NCBI GenBank assembly: GCA_023091665.1
Contig: JALJCQ010000012.1
Span: 124,001-188,000, forward strand
From: Pythium myriotylum
Taxonomy: Eukaryota; Oomycota; Peronosporomycetes; Pythiales; Pythiaceae
Direction: 5' to 3'
Length of the DNA stretch: 64,000 nt
How positions within the stretch are numbered: position 1 is the stretch's first letter; each line of letters begins with the position of its first letter. This document shows positions 1 to 10,047 of this stretch, in pieces. The position numbers were made by a program, and so were the translations under genes. The notes below the pieces were generated by a model. The model saw nothing but the letters and a program-made list of their open reading frames with translations. It did not search any database and was not told where the DNA came from.

Positions 1-3000
1 GTCTCCGAAGTAGCGCGGACGGAGAGCCTGTGAGGCTGGGCGAGCCGACAAAGGTGCGTCCGAGTGGAGACTCGAGTTCGAGTGGCTCCACGCGAACTTG
101 CTTGTCGGCGCGCAGGCCGTGAGCGGCGGTGCGAGCGTCGGACGGCTCGCACGGCGCTTGAATGCCGGTGGTTGCGTTGGCGTGGCCTCCTCGGCGGTCT
201 CATCGTCGTCGTTGTCGACCGTGCTATTGTTGTCGCAGTCCTTCAAGTCGAGCTCAAACGTGCCCGAGAGCCGTGGCTGGAGTCCTCGCGTAGTAGTCGT
301 GAGAAGCTGCGAGGCCACAAAGCGCTTGACGATCTGCTCCTGCTCTTCCTCCGGGTTGGCTGCGCGTGAAGCCTCCTTGAGCTCGTCTCGCAGCTGCCGC
401 ACCTTGGCGTCGAGCGCTGTGTCTTTCTGGTTGTGACGCTTGCGCACGAGCTGCTGGCTGCTGCGGCTGCGTCGACGAGGCGCGTGCGCCATGAACTCGG
501 CCTTGGTCGTTGAGGCCGGCGGCTGCGTCGACAGGAGACTGCCTCGTCGCACCGGTGGCGCGACCGAGTGTGGCGCCTGCAACGTTACGCGGTGGGGACT
601 GTAGTCGCTGCTGAGGTCGACGGCCAAGTCCGAGCGCGGCTTGAGACTTTCTCGTTCACAGTGTTGATTGCTCGACGGCGGCTCGGCGACGAGCGTCTTG
701 AAGAACACGGGCGTGGGCTGCATGGGTGTCGGCTCGGGGACGACCACGGCGATCGGCACGTCCGCAAACGGCTCAGGTACGTACTGGGCCTGCATCTGCA
801 GCAGCGCCATGCGCAACATCGCGAGCTCGGTCTGCAGCTTGAGGTTATCTTGCTGCAGCTTGGAGACGTTCCGACTCTCGAGGCGCAACGCCACGAGCCT
901 CTTTCGCGCCACACGGCGCCGCAACGCGCACTGAAGCGCTAGCACAGCACACCGTAGCCTCTGGAAGCGGCGGCGGTCGTGGTGGCAGCGCCAGAACGTC
1001 TCGAGGCGCAATGCTGCTCGCTGCTCGCGGCGAGCTTGTACCTCACGGGCATCGCGACGACGGCGGAAGTGGGATTGGCAGACCAGCACGCCGTAGCGGA
1101 AGCGGCTGTACCGAGTCTGCGCGAGCCACCGCCGCGTGTGGCGTTGCACGAGCGTCGCGCCAAGCGAGCGACGCAGCCACAACACGAGTGCACGGGCTTG
1201 CGCGCCACGGAGCCGTGCCTGGAGGCGTAACACGGCCTTGCGAAGAACAACGAACGCGCGGCGCACGCGCGAGCCTCGCAGTATCTTCTGAATCGCAACG
1301 GCCGCCCGGCTGAGTGTTTGCGCGCGGAACTGCTCGAGCTGCTCGTACGGCTGACGACGAAAGAAGACCCGCGTACGGCCAAGGCTCACGCCGTCGACAG
1401 CGCTCGGGACCAGCGCTGAGAGGTGATTGAGGCATCTCTCGAGCAGCGGCGTCTTGGATTTGGACCTCGAGTTCTGGAAGAGTAGCACGCGCTGGTACCG
1501 ATCGAGGAACTGCGCGTGGACCATGCGCACGGGGAATCCCGCGCGGGCCACACGCACAGCCTCGAGCACGCCGCCACTGCGCAGCTGCTCAAGTGCGCGA
1601 GCACTCTGCAGCGCGTCGCTCTTGCTCTCGTCGTTGGGCTTGACGCAGCGCACGTAGTGCGGCGCTGTAGCTCGGATACGCTCAAGCAGCTCGCCGAGTT
1701 GGGTCTTGAACTGTGTGCCGACGCTCACAGCCGCGAGCGCTTTGTTCTTACGACTCTCAGTCGGTGGCGGTGCGACCGCCAGCCCGAGACTCTGGATCAA
1801 CAGGTTGCTTGAGGTCGCGAGCAGCGAGGCCGCAGTCTCGCAGAAGGCGTCCTTGTTCTTGGCGAGAAAGCCGTCGACGGCGTAGCTCACCTTCCCTGCG
1901 TAATGGGCCACGACGAAGTGGCTCTGACGCTGCCAACCCGAAGCCGGCGCCTGGAAGTGGGCGTGGGTGAGCTTCTTTTCGAATTCGGCGTAGAGCTTCG
2001 CGAGCAGCGCGCGGTCAGTCCCCTGCGGGAATAGACACTCCTGGTCGCAGAGCGAGAAGAGCCCGATGGGCTTCTTCTCAAAGAGCTCGAGGCAGGCGCT
2101 GTTGTTTGGGAAGTCGACGAAGCGCCACGTGAGCCCCTCGGCCGCGTAGAGCTGCTGCTCCTGTGCGAAGACGAACTCGTTGAACTGGTGCTGCAGCGCC
2201 TCGTTCGCGTAGTTGATACAGAGCTGCTCAAACGAGTTGACGGCCATGTCCTCAAAGCCGAAAATGTCGAGCAGCCCGATGCAGTCCAACGATGGGGCCT
2301 CACACAGGATCTGCGCGTTGATCTTCCCCACGAGCCACGCGAAGAGCAGTCGGTAGCACTCCATGACCAGCGCGTTGCGCGTGTGCTCGGCCTGCGCCGC
2401 ATCCAGCGCGACCGTGAGCGTCTCAGTCGCAGTAGTGAGCTGTCGCTGGGTCATCGCTGCCGCGAGCTGCTCGGGGGCTACGCGCAGCAACGACGCTGCC
2501 GTGCTGAAGGGCTCGTGACCGGCCGGCACAACAGCTTCCTGCACGTTCTCACGCGGTCGCTGAGCGAATGCGACGTTGCCCAAATGTAGCAGCGCCGCGA
2601 CAACCGAGAGCACGTCCACGATCTCCGACTCGCGCAGACCAATCTGCTGCATGGCTCGCAGTGTGCGATCGAATTGGGCTGCGTCGTCGACACCGTCGCG
2701 TCGAGTCAGGCAGCCGCTTTGGTTGAGGATGCGGAAGCCCCCAGCGCCTGCGTGTAGTTTCCAGGCCGGCGCCGCCGCGGCGATGGCTTGGTGGGCGGCG
2801 GTCGAGGCTGCAACGAGCTCGTAGAAGACGTGGAAGTTGCGCTCGTGCGGCGCCTGGTTGATCACGCGGATCTTCTCAAGCAAGTACGTGCGGATGCGCG
2901 CACCGACGATCGCGTGGCGCGCGTCGAACTGCAATTCTATGAATTTACCAAAGCGGCTCGAATTGTCGTTGCGCACAGTGCGCGCATTGCCGAAAGCCTC

Positions 3001-3681
3001 GAGGATCGGGTTGGACTGCAGCACTTGCGTTTCGATCGACGGCGACGAGGAGGACGAGGGAGACGACGACAGCGCGTCACGCGATGTGCCGCAGGTCTCA
3101 GCAAAGTACTTCATCATGATCTTGGTGGCCTCGGTCTTGCCAGCGCCGCTCTCGCCGCTGATGAGGATCGACTGGTTGCGCGCGTTGCGCACGACGTCGA
3201 CGTAGGCGGCCCTTGCGATCGCGAAAAGATGTGGCGACGTGCGGGACTCGGCCTCCGGTGCATACGCGGCCACGACGTCGCGCGTGTAGAGCGTCGGTAG
3301 CTTCTTGAACGGATTGATCGAGATAAGAATCTCACCGATGCGCGTGTAGATAGCGTTGCGCGCATACCGCAGGCGCAGTGCGTGGAGGATCGAGGCTTCG
3401 TGGAGATGCGGCAGCGCCACGAGGTCGTCGGCTTCTTGCTCGCCTCCCTGATTCAACAGCAGCACGTTGCGACACTCACCACCGGCAAAGCTAAGCGTGA
3501 CATCGCACTGCCTGCCGCTCGACAGCACCGCCACGGTCACGGCGGAGATGGTCTCGTCGCTAGACTTGTGGAGAGCGAGCACTTGTGCCTCCACCCAGAC
3601 GAGCGCATCGCTGGCGTCCTGTACCCACACACGCGCGCCAACGTCCATTGCTGTGAGTGGAGAATCCCGATTTGCGGTCAT
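1..3681 (-). CDS. Myosin heavy chain (unconventional), C-terminus cut by window edge
   Basis: A single open frame of 1227 codons runs from the ATG at 3681 to the window edge with no stop, so the C-terminus lies outside. The protein is an actin-based ATPase motor. A short N-terminal SH3-like segment (MDVGARVWVQD, about residues 12-60) precedes the motor. The P-loop GESGAGKT is at residues 176-183 (3156-3133), switch I NDNSSRFGKF near 235, switch II LLDIFGFED near 470, and the actin-interface motif VRCVKPND near 680. The converter segment LRSGGVLEAVR follows. About six IQ-like light-chain sites lie between residues 790 and 925 (for example AVAIQKILRGSRVRR), then a short coiled coil and a Ser/Arg-rich tail. 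No intron is needed. A second in-frame ATG at 3648 (MDVGARV) is an equally good start. The myosin class was not determined; oomycetes have many unusual classes. The gene is divergent from the glycosidase at 4298. Confidence 0.93.
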   Translation of the reverse strand, partial: MTANRDSPLTAMDVGARVWVQDASDALVWVEAQVLALHKSSDETISAVTVAVLSSGRQCDVTLSFAGGECRNVLLLNQGGEQEADDLVALPHLHEASILHALRLRYARNAIYTRIGEILISINPFKKLPTLYTRDVVAAYAPEAESRTSPHLFAIARAAYVDVVRNARNQSILISGESGAGKTEATKIMMKYFAETCGTSRDALSSSPSSSSSPSIETQVLQSNPILEAFGNARTVRNDNSSRFGKFIELQFDARHAIVGARIRTYLLEKIRVINQAPHERNFHVFYELVAASTAAHQAIAAAAPAWKLHAGAGGFRILNQSGCLTRRDGVDDAAQFDRTLRAMQQIGLRESEIVDVLSVVAALLHLGNVAFAQRPRENVQEAVVPAGHEPFSTAASLLRVAPEQLAAAMTQRQLTTATETLTVALDAAQAEHTRNALVMECYRLLFAWLVGKINAQILCEAPSLDCIGLLDIFGFEDMAVNSFEQLCINYANEALQHQFNEFVFAQEQQLYAAEGLTWRFVDFPNNSACLELFEKKPIGLFSLCDQECLFPQGTDRALLAKLYAEFEKKLTHAHFQAPASGWQRQSHFVVAHYAGKVSYAVDGFLAKNKDAFCETAASLLATSSNLLIQSLGLAVAPPPTESRKNKALAAVSVGTQFKTQLGELLERIRATAPHYVRCVKPNDESKSDALQSARALEQLRSGGVLEAVRVARAGFPVRMVHAQFLDRYQRVLLFQNSRSKSKTPLLERCLNHLSALVPSAVDGVSLGRTRVFFRRQPYEQLEQFRAQTLSRAAVAIQKILRGSRVRRAFVVLRKAVLRLQARLRGAQARALVLWLRRSLGATLVQRHTRRWLAQTRYSRFRYGVLVCQSHFRRRRDAREVQARREQRAALRLETFWRCHHDRRRFQRLRCAVLALQCALRRRVARKRLVALRLESRNVSKLQQDNLKLQTELAMLRMALLQMQAQYVPEPFADVPIAVVVPEPTPMQPTPVFFKTLVAEPPSSNQHCERESLKPRSDLAVDLSSDYSPHRVTLQAPHSVAPPVRRGSLLSTQPPASTTKAEFMAHAPRRRSRSSQQLVRKRHNQKDTALDAKVRQLRDELKEASRAANPEEEQEQIVKRFVASQLLTTTTRGLQPRLSGTFELDLKDCDNNSTVDNDDDETAEEATPTQPPAFKRRASRPTLAPPLTACAPTSKFAWSHSNSSLHSDAPLSARPASQALRPRYFGD

Positions 3682-3865
3682 GCAGCACGCAGAGCGAGCG
3701 AGGAGACCCCGATATAGAAGAGCAGCTTTTGGGCTAAGATTGGAGCGGATCCATTTGGCGAGAAAGTGCAGCCATCAAGCGAGCCAATCAAGCAGGGAGA
3801 AGGTATGGCGATCAATATGGAGAGCGTGTATCTGTGAAGTTCGCCGGCGCCCCATAATCTCGAGA

Positions 3866-4232
3866 GCATCCCCCTCGGGGCTTGTTCGCCACCTTCAACT
3901 TGCGCCTCCCGAAACCTTTTTCTGACACCGTCTCGGCTCTGTCATGCTAGAATCCACTTGCTGTGCGTCACCTTCAATACTCATCAAGCCGAATCTCTTG
4001 TCGACGCGCACATCGGATCCTCTCAATGTGACCGGGACCCGATGGGAAGCTAATCCAGCTGCCAACAATGCAATAGTCCTCATTGTGGAAGACAATCACA
4101 GTCTTCTCGTCCTCAGATCGATGTGGTGATCGCAGTATTGCTGACAAAACCATAATCACCAGCGCATCCCCCTGGGACGCTTGTTCCCACCTTCAACCTG
4201 TACGCCTCCCAACTTGTTCCCACCTTCAACTT
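3866..4232 (+). repeat. Imperfect short direct repeats upstream of the glycosidase gene
   Basis: A segment of about 45 bp (3866-3910) containing CTTGTTCGCCACCTTCAAC and GCGCCTCCC recurs imperfectly at 4162-4210. A third partial copy is at 4212-4232 (CTTGTTCCCACCTTCAAC). The copies share orientation with the downstream gene. They could be duplicated promoter elements or chance local duplication. Confidence 0.6.
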
Positions 4233-4264
4233 GCTCCGCAACCTCCAATGGAGTTCATCGCAAT

Positions 4265-4281
4265 GCTTCATTTTCCAACCC
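4265..4281 (+). promoter_or_regulatory. Oomycete initiator-like core promoter
   Basis: GCTTCATTTTCCAACCC lies 17-33 nt before the chosen ATG at 4298. It resembles the oomycete core-promoter pattern (Inr TCAYTYY followed by a flanking element) described for Phytophthora genes. Its position supports 4298 rather than the upstream in-frame ATG at 4181 as the start. Confidence 0.5.
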
Positions 4282-4297
4282 GCTCCCTCGGTTCTCC

Positions 4298-6814
4298 ATG
4301 CGGTTCGCCTCGCTAGCGGCAGTAGTCGCCGCTACCTTCTTACAGCCCTCGAGTGGTGCTCTTTTCCTCCCCAAACGAGCGGCATTCGGTTCTGGGCCGG
4401 TGTTCCCCTCGCCCAACTCGACATCTTCGTCGTGCGTCTTCCCGCTGAGACTCTCTCCCGCGACGCCATGCGTGACGCTCGACTACGGCTTCGAGGTGGC
4501 TGGCGAGCCGATTTTCTCGGCGCGCACCGTGTCCGGAACGGCTGTGGTCTCAGTCAAGTACGCCGAGTCCTTCACCTCCCTGGCCAAACCACTCGGAGAC
4601 GGACCGTTCATCTGGGCCGCGCCGCTCGCAAACACGAATCGTGTCGAAACGCTTCGCTTCGACGGCTCGCCCGTTGTTAGCTCAACGATGACGCAGGGCG
4701 GCCAGCGCTGGCAGACGCTGTGTCTGCTCTCCGGTGCGGGGGTCTCGTTCGAGAGCGTCAGCTTCCGAGCAACAGTTCCTGTGGTCGAAAACGTGGCCAC
4801 TGATCTCCCGGGCTCATTCCAGAGCTCGGATGTGACGCTCAACAAGATTTGGTCTCTCGGGCCGCGTGCCACAAGCGTCGCCTGCATCGGTCCGCTCAGC
4901 CAGCCACCGCTGTGGACATCAGACCTAATCAAGGGCACGCGCGTGCCGGGCATACGATCCGGATTCTCGTACAAGACCTGGAACTTGTCCGACTACGAGC
5001 TCTCATTTGAGACACTGATCGAGCACGGCGGGACGCGCGTGTCGCTGGGCTACGACATCGCGTCCAACAGCGACGGGCTGCATCTCCACCTGGCGTCTTC
5101 GGCGTCCACGGCTTCGCTTTTTCCGCCCAACACAGTCTCACTCGCGTATGGCACCGACTTCGTCAATATCACGACTGTGACCAACTACTTCCTGACGCGC
5201 TTCACGGTCCCCTTCACTGTGAGAGAAGGCGTCTGGCTAAAAGTCTCCGTTGTCGTCGATGCCTCCGCGAGACGAGTCGCGTACTCTCTTAACGGCACAA
5301 ATGTGTTCAACGTCAGCGTCGACACGCTGCCCAACGCCGCGTTCATCGCTGATCGATCGATCATAGGCGCCATCGGCTTTGGTGGCTGGCAGGACCAGGC
5401 TTCGTTCGTGCGCAACGTCGTGGCTAAGCATCATGCGACTGGTAAGCAGCTCTACGCCAACGCCATGACGGACGCCACACGGGTGCGCTCAGAGTACGGT
5501 CAGCAGTCAAACGCCCACGGTGTCTGCCTCGATGGCGGCAAGCGGGATCGATATCTCTGGCTCGGAGACTTCTACCATACGGTGCGGATCCTCGGAGTTT
5601 CCCAAGGCGTTCGCGCACTTGGTGTCGTCACAGGCTCGTTCCAGTATGCGTTCGAGTTCCAGTCGTCTGAGGGTCAACTGCCGGCACTCATTCCTATTTC
5701 GTACGAGTCGCCGATGCCGACGCCTGAGGTATTCAAGTCGAACGCTCAAGCTGGGCCCAGCAAAGCTTTCCTCGTTTTGCCGGATTACTCGATGCTCGCA
5801 CTTCTCTCGCTCGGGACGTACATCGAGTACTCAGGAGATACAGCGTTCGCCGCAGTAAACTGGAATCGCTTCGTGCGCGCGACGGACTGGATCGACTCGC
5901 ACCGATCAACCAACGGACTCCTGGACTTCACTGCCGACGCCTTCATTTTCCTTGGTCCTCCTGCAGGCACCGCTATCAACTGCCTTGCCGTGCAGGCGTA
6001 CCGAGTCATGGCCAACATCGCGACGATCCTTGGAGACAACGCCAGGGCCCAGACCTGGTCGAAACGAGGTGATAATTTGCAAGACGCAATCCGGAAGCTG
6101 TTGTGGAACTCCAAGCTCGGCGTGTTTGCTGACGCCGTGGATCTCCCTGACCAGTACAGCGTGACTGGCGTGGCCTTCGCCGTGACATCAGGCGTGGCGA
6201 CCACTATGCAAGCCCGTTCTAGCCTTGTGCTTGTCGATCGAACGCTGCGACCAACGTCGCAGATTGGGTACTTGGACTCGAGTGCAACCGACCCGACCAG
6301 CAAGATATCTCCCAACACGAACGGGTTCTTACTGGATGCGCTGCTACAGACGAAGCTACTAGAGCCAGCCAAGTACCTCCTCCTCAGCTTGTGGGGCCCA
6401 ATGCTCAACGACCAGTACGCGTCCGGAGGTAGCTGGGAGTACGTGGGCCAAGACGGCTCGCCAGGGCTAAGCGACTTCACGTCTCTGAGCCATCCGTGGG
6501 GAGGAGCCGCGACCTACGTGCTCACCAACTACGTTGCAGGCATCCAGCCCACAAGCTTTGGCTTCCGCACGTGGCAGATTGAACCTCAGATCGATTTCGT
6601 CGACACCACCTCGATCAAGAGCCGTGTGACAACCCCGCTAGGCCCCCTGAGTGTCGAGTGGCAGCGCAACGCCAAGGAGAAAGCGCTCCAAGTAGCCATC
6701 ACAGCCCCGCTGGGAACAAGCGGCGAGTTCTCGGTTTTCCAAAACAGCACGAACAGCACGTTCACGAAGAAGATCCCCTTCGGCGGCACATTCAGCTTCA
6801 CCGTTCGCCTGTAA
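4298..6814 (+). CDS. Secreted alpha-L-rhamnosidase-like glycoside hydrolase (GH78-type, six-hairpin fold)
   Basis: An 838-residue intronless ORF. The start at 4298 gives a clear signal peptide (MRFASLAAVVAATFLQPSSG); an in-frame ATG at 4181 would bury it behind 39 residues. The N-terminal half looks like beta-sandwich modules with many N-glycosylation sequons. A concanavalin-like insert lies roughly at residues 215-370. From about 405 the sequence has the six-hairpin glycosidase character of GH78, with DGGKRDRYLWLGDFYHT, a cluster of acidic and aromatic residues typical of that catalytic site. The C-terminus carries the usual beta-sandwich tail (FRTWQIEPQ). Such enzymes release rhamnose from pectic rhamnogalacturonan or glycosides, which fits a plant-associated oomycete. 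The family call rests on remembered motif resemblance; the substrate is inferred. Confidence 0.75.
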   Translation: MRFASLAAVVAATFLQPSSGALFLPKRAAFGSGPVFPSPNSTSSSCVFPLRLSPATPCVTLDYGFEVAGEPIFSARTVSGTAVVSVKYAESFTSLAKPLGDGPFIWAAPLANTNRVETLRFDGSPVVSSTMTQGGQRWQTLCLLSGAGVSFESVSFRATVPVVENVATDLPGSFQSSDVTLNKIWSLGPRATSVACIGPLSQPPLWTSDLIKGTRVPGIRSGFSYKTWNLSDYELSFETLIEHGGTRVSLGYDIASNSDGLHLHLASSASTASLFPPNTVSLAYGTDFVNITTVTNYFLTRFTVPFTVREGVWLKVSVVVDASARRVAYSLNGTNVFNVSVDTLPNAAFIADRSIIGAIGFGGWQDQASFVRNVVAKHHATGKQLYANAMTDATRVRSEYGQQSNAHGVCLDGGKRDRYLWLGDFYHTVRILGVSQGVRALGVVTGSFQYAFEFQSSEGQLPALIPISYESPMPTPEVFKSNAQAGPSKAFLVLPDYSMLALLSLGTYIEYSGDTAFAAVNWNRFVRATDWIDSHRSTNGLLDFTADAFIFLGPPAGTAINCLAVQAYRVMANIATILGDNARAQTWSKRGDNLQDAIRKLLWNSKLGVFADAVDLPDQYSVTGVAFAVTSGVATTMQARSSLVLVDRTLRPTSQIGYLDSSATDPTSKISPNTNGFLLDALLQTKLLEPAKYLLLSLWGPMLNDQYASGGSWEYVGQDGSPGLSDFTSLSHPWGGAATYVLTNYVAGIQPTSFGFRTWQIEPQIDFVDTTSIKSRVTTPLGPLSVEWQRNAKEKALQVAITAPLGTSGEFSVFQNSTNSTFTKKIPFGGTFSFTVRL

Positions 6815-7092
6815 AAAGAAGTCCTTCGGTAGCGGCAACGACTTCGGCTGTTGTAGCACTGCGATATTGATAGAGTCCTTCTGAACTTGCCAATTCGTGT
6901 CTTTTTGATTTTCCATCGGCCATGAACATAGCTGGCACCGGGCGAATGGAATTGTGAATCATGGATTTCATCGTGGATATGTTGAATCGAAGACTTACCC
7001 GTCATTGTTGATGCTCATGCCTGCGACTATTCTTGTCCTGAACGCTCGACCATGAGTATCCGTGCAGCAAGACTACAAGGGAACCTCCGACA

Positions 7093-7872
7093 ATGCCGCC
7101 TCGTGTCCATCATGAACCGGAAAGACAAAATCCCGCCTCTCACAGTCCGAAGATCTCGCACTGCGGTCCTAATTCCGCTGATGTCACCCCTCACGTCCGA
7201 ATACCATGCACGCGGTACAAAGGCTCCATAGGCATTCTCATTTTGGTTTCCACGGTCATGGACGTCGCGTCGTTCTTCCTGCCATACTGGTCTGCGAGCA
7301 AACCCTTCAGTGCCGGTCTGTGGGGTTTCTGTGGCCCCGATAGCTGCTACTTCTACTACTCGCCGACGCCGTCACCAAGTCGTCCTGGCCCGTTCATTGA
7401 GGCTTCGCGCTACAGCGTCTGCGACGGATACCACGCAACGAGTAAACTCAACACTGCGGCACGTGAGACCCATTTAACCACGTTGGCGTCGTTCGCAGGT
7501 GTTGAAGCGATGACTCTGGACGCGTTTTTAGCGGTGTCTTGCTCGTGGGTCGGCTTGACGTCTGTTATCAGTGGCGGTGTCGCTGGGTTCTTCGCCGTGC
7601 TTGCGCTGCTTCTGTTCATGGTCAGCGCTTCATGCTGCAGAAAATCGTCGTGCTTAATGTCAACGGTCGTTGCGTATGTCTGGATAGCAAGCTTAGCAGC
7701 ATCACTCGCCTGGATCGCCTGGTTAGTGCAGTCCCGTCAGCTGAGTCGCAATGGTGTCCACTTGAACGTCTCTTTCGCGATGAGCGTCATCTCGTCCTCA
7801 CTGTTCTGTCTTCTCGGCTGCCGAAGCGCATTCCCTCGTAAAATCAGTGGTCGGGTCGCACCGGAAGGCTGA
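7093..7872 (+). CDS. Predicted four-helix membrane protein, unknown function
   Basis: A 259-residue intronless ORF. An N-terminal polar tail of about 45 residues is followed by a hydrophobic segment (GSIGILILVSTVMDVASFFL). A Cys-containing extracellular-looking loop (LWGFCGPDSCYFYY) comes next, then three more hydrophobic segments near residues 150-180, 188-210 and 225-245. The four-helix topology with a large first loop recalls claudin/PMP22-like tetraspan proteins, but no family signature was recognised. The first loop includes GLWGFC, loosely like the claudin W-GLW-C-C pattern. It lies alone between the glycosidase and the end of the aspartyl-tRNA synthetase gene. Function unknown. Confidence 0.6.
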   Translation: MPPRVHHEPERQNPASHSPKISHCGPNSADVTPHVRIPCTRYKGSIGILILVSTVMDVASFFLPYWSASKPFSAGLWGFCGPDSCYFYYSPTPSPSRPGPFIEASRYSVCDGYHATSKLNTAARETHLTTLASFAGVEAMTLDAFLAVSCSWVGLTSVISGGVAGFFAVLALLLFMVSASCCRKSSCLMSTVVAYVWIASLAASLAWIAWLVQSRQLSRNGVHLNVSFAMSVISSSLFCLLGCRSAFPRKISGRVAPEG

Positions 7873-8015
7873 GCTGCCGTTCATGGAGAATAAAATAAAC
7901 AAGAAAGGCCTACGATCAAGAAGTGAGTCGAGGCAAACAAATCGAGTAGCATTCAATGAACGAAAGAGGCTGAGCGAATTGGTTCTAAACGAGCCAGAAG
8001 TGGCAAATCGGCATC

Positions 8016-9803
8016 TTATGGGAACAAGCGACGCTGGAGACAGACAAAAGACACATCATCAGTAACACAACCATGGAAATAGAGCTCAGTCACTGAAAAG
8101 AGACTTACCGGGTCACGAGGGAACATCGAGGCCTTGCGGATGTTGCCGAGGCCAAGGTAGAGCATGACAACACGCTCAAGGCCAATGCCGCCGCCGCCGT
8201 GGGGCAGCGCGCCGTACTTGAAGGCGTCGATGTAAGCCTTAATGCCGTCCTTCTCGACGCCGAGCGCGTCCATGCGCTCCTCGAGCAGCTTGGCGTCGTG
8301 GACACGCTGCGCGCCGGACACAATCTCCTCGCCGCGGATGAAGAGATCGTACGAGTTACTCCAGCGCGAATCCTTCGGGTCGGGCATCGTGTAGAACGGA
8401 CGCACGGCGAGCGGGAAGCGGTCCAAGATGTAGAAGTCCGTGCCGTACTTCTCCTTGACGAGGCGGCCAAGCGTGCGCTCGTTCTCCGTCGACAAATCTT
8501 CTTGCGGGTCCTGGTTCACGCCGTGCTCCTGGAGCAGCTTGACGCCATCCTCGTAGTTGATGATGAGCGAAGGCTTGTTGTACTTGAGCGGCTCGAACGG
8601 GTGCTGCTCGTTGATGATCGAAAGCTCGCGCGAGTACTGCTCGGCGAGGTTGTCGAAGATGTAGATGAAGAGGTCCGAGAAGACCTCGAGCACTTCATGG
8701 TAGTGGTCCTTGATGACCATCTCGAAATCCAAGCCCGTGAACTCGCACATGTGGCGGTGCGTGTTCGAGTTCTCAGCGCGGAAGACCGGGCCAATCTCGT
8801 ACACCTTTTCGAGGCCCGAGCACGCGCACGCCATCTGCTTGTAGAGCTGCGGCGACTGCGCGAGACAGGCCTGCTGGTCAAAGTACTGCAGCGTGAAGCA
8901 GCTCGCACCGCTCTCCGAGGCGCCACCGATGAGCTTGGGCGTGTGGATCTCCACAAAGCCACGCTTGTCGAAGAACTCGCGGAAGAGGCGGCCGACGCCG
9001 CTCTGGATGCGCATGATGGCCTGGTTGGCCGGCGTGCGCAGGTCGAGCACACGCGTGTTCAGGCGCGTGTCGAGGCCGACGTCGACGAACGTGGAGCCTT
9101 CAGCCTTGACAAGCGCGTCCGGGCGCGCGGCGTCCTCGACCTGGAAGGGGAGCTCGGGCAGCGCCTTGCTCACAATAAAGATCTTGTGCACCGAGAGCTC
9201 GACGTCCTTCTGGGTCGTGCTGAGCACGGGCTGGTGGGGCAACGTGACGGTGACAAAGGCGTCGACGACCGACTCCTTGGGGATGCTGCCGGCCCACTTG
9301 ACCATCTCGCGCGGCACGGCGTCGCTCTCGTTGAGCACGCCCTGGATCGAGAACGTGCCCTGGCGGAAGACGAGGAACGCGATCTTGGAGGTCGCGCGCA
9401 CGCTCTGCACGTGGGCGCGCACCCAGATCTGCTGGCCCTGGGTCTCCGGGTTGATCGAGCCCACACTATAGCCAAGGTCATGCATCCATTTGTCATTAGT
9501 GACAAAATCACCCAGGGAGAGAGAGGACTCCAACGTACGTCGTGAGCACCTTGTCGGTCTTCTCCTGCGACTGGATGAGCGGCAGTTCGCCGTAGGTCTC
9601 GGTGAGCTTGGGCGCCGCAGCGGCAGCCTGGGAGGACAGACAGAGAGAGAGGAAAAGATCGCGGTTTAGACGCATGGCTACATATTTAGACGCTCAACGA
9701 GCATGGGATTCTCGCCGTCACGTACAGCGGCCTTCTGGCGCTCGAGGATGCGCAGCTCCTTCTTGGTGAGTTTCTTCTCCACGGGCACGCCTTCGTCCGC
9801 CAT
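8016..9803 (-). CDS. Aspartyl-tRNA synthetase, cytosolic type (4 exons)
   Basis: Charges tRNA-Asp with aspartate. The exons I infer are 9803-9726, 9627-9539, 9465-8109 and 8033-8016, with introns starting GTACGT, GTACGT and GTAAGT. They join in frame to 1542 nt, 513 residues. The 75-nt last intron keeps the frame open, so the read-through frame looks continuous, but splicing restores the expected C-terminus MFPRDPRRLFP. The order is a lysine-rich N-terminal helix typical of eukaryotic AspRS, an OB-fold anticodon-binding domain (about residues 60-170), then the class II core. Motif 2 is near residue 281 (FRAENSNTHRHMCEF) and motif 3 near 477 (GGGIGLERVVMLYL). No organelle presequence is visible, so it is probably cytosolic. 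Confidence 0.93.
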
Positions 9804-10047
9804 GGTGTCTTGGGCTCGCGTCGAATCACGGAATGGAGAAATCGCGGAGCCACAGAAACAAGATCCCCTCCTCGGATTGGTTGAAATGTTGACCTAGAAT
9901 AACAGCCTATCAAAAGGGTCGTTCTTCTATTTCGACCAATCCGAGTCGTTCGTCTGCAGACATGGGTACACTTGAGGAACCGATGCGGAATGAGCTCTTG
10001 GCTCTCCACGCATGGCACCCTCACTCACTCGCCGAGACCGCCACTGC

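Larger units (their letters stand above)
3682..4297. other. Divergent intergenic/promoter region
   Basis: This stretch separates the divergent myosin and GH78-type genes and presumably holds both promoters. No convincing ORF was seen in it. It contains the short direct repeats and the initiator-like site listed separately. Confidence 0.6.

Noticed and set aside
5785..6480. 231-codon antisense ORF in the glycosidase gene
   Set aside because: Shadow frame of a clear GH78-type enzyme; no start context or motif.
8199..9545. 448-codon plus-strand ORF opposite aspartyl-tRNA synthetase
   Set aside because: Composition is a mirror of the GC-rich synthetase codons (Leu/Glu/Arg/Val strings); no motif; the opposite strand is an unmistakable enzyme.
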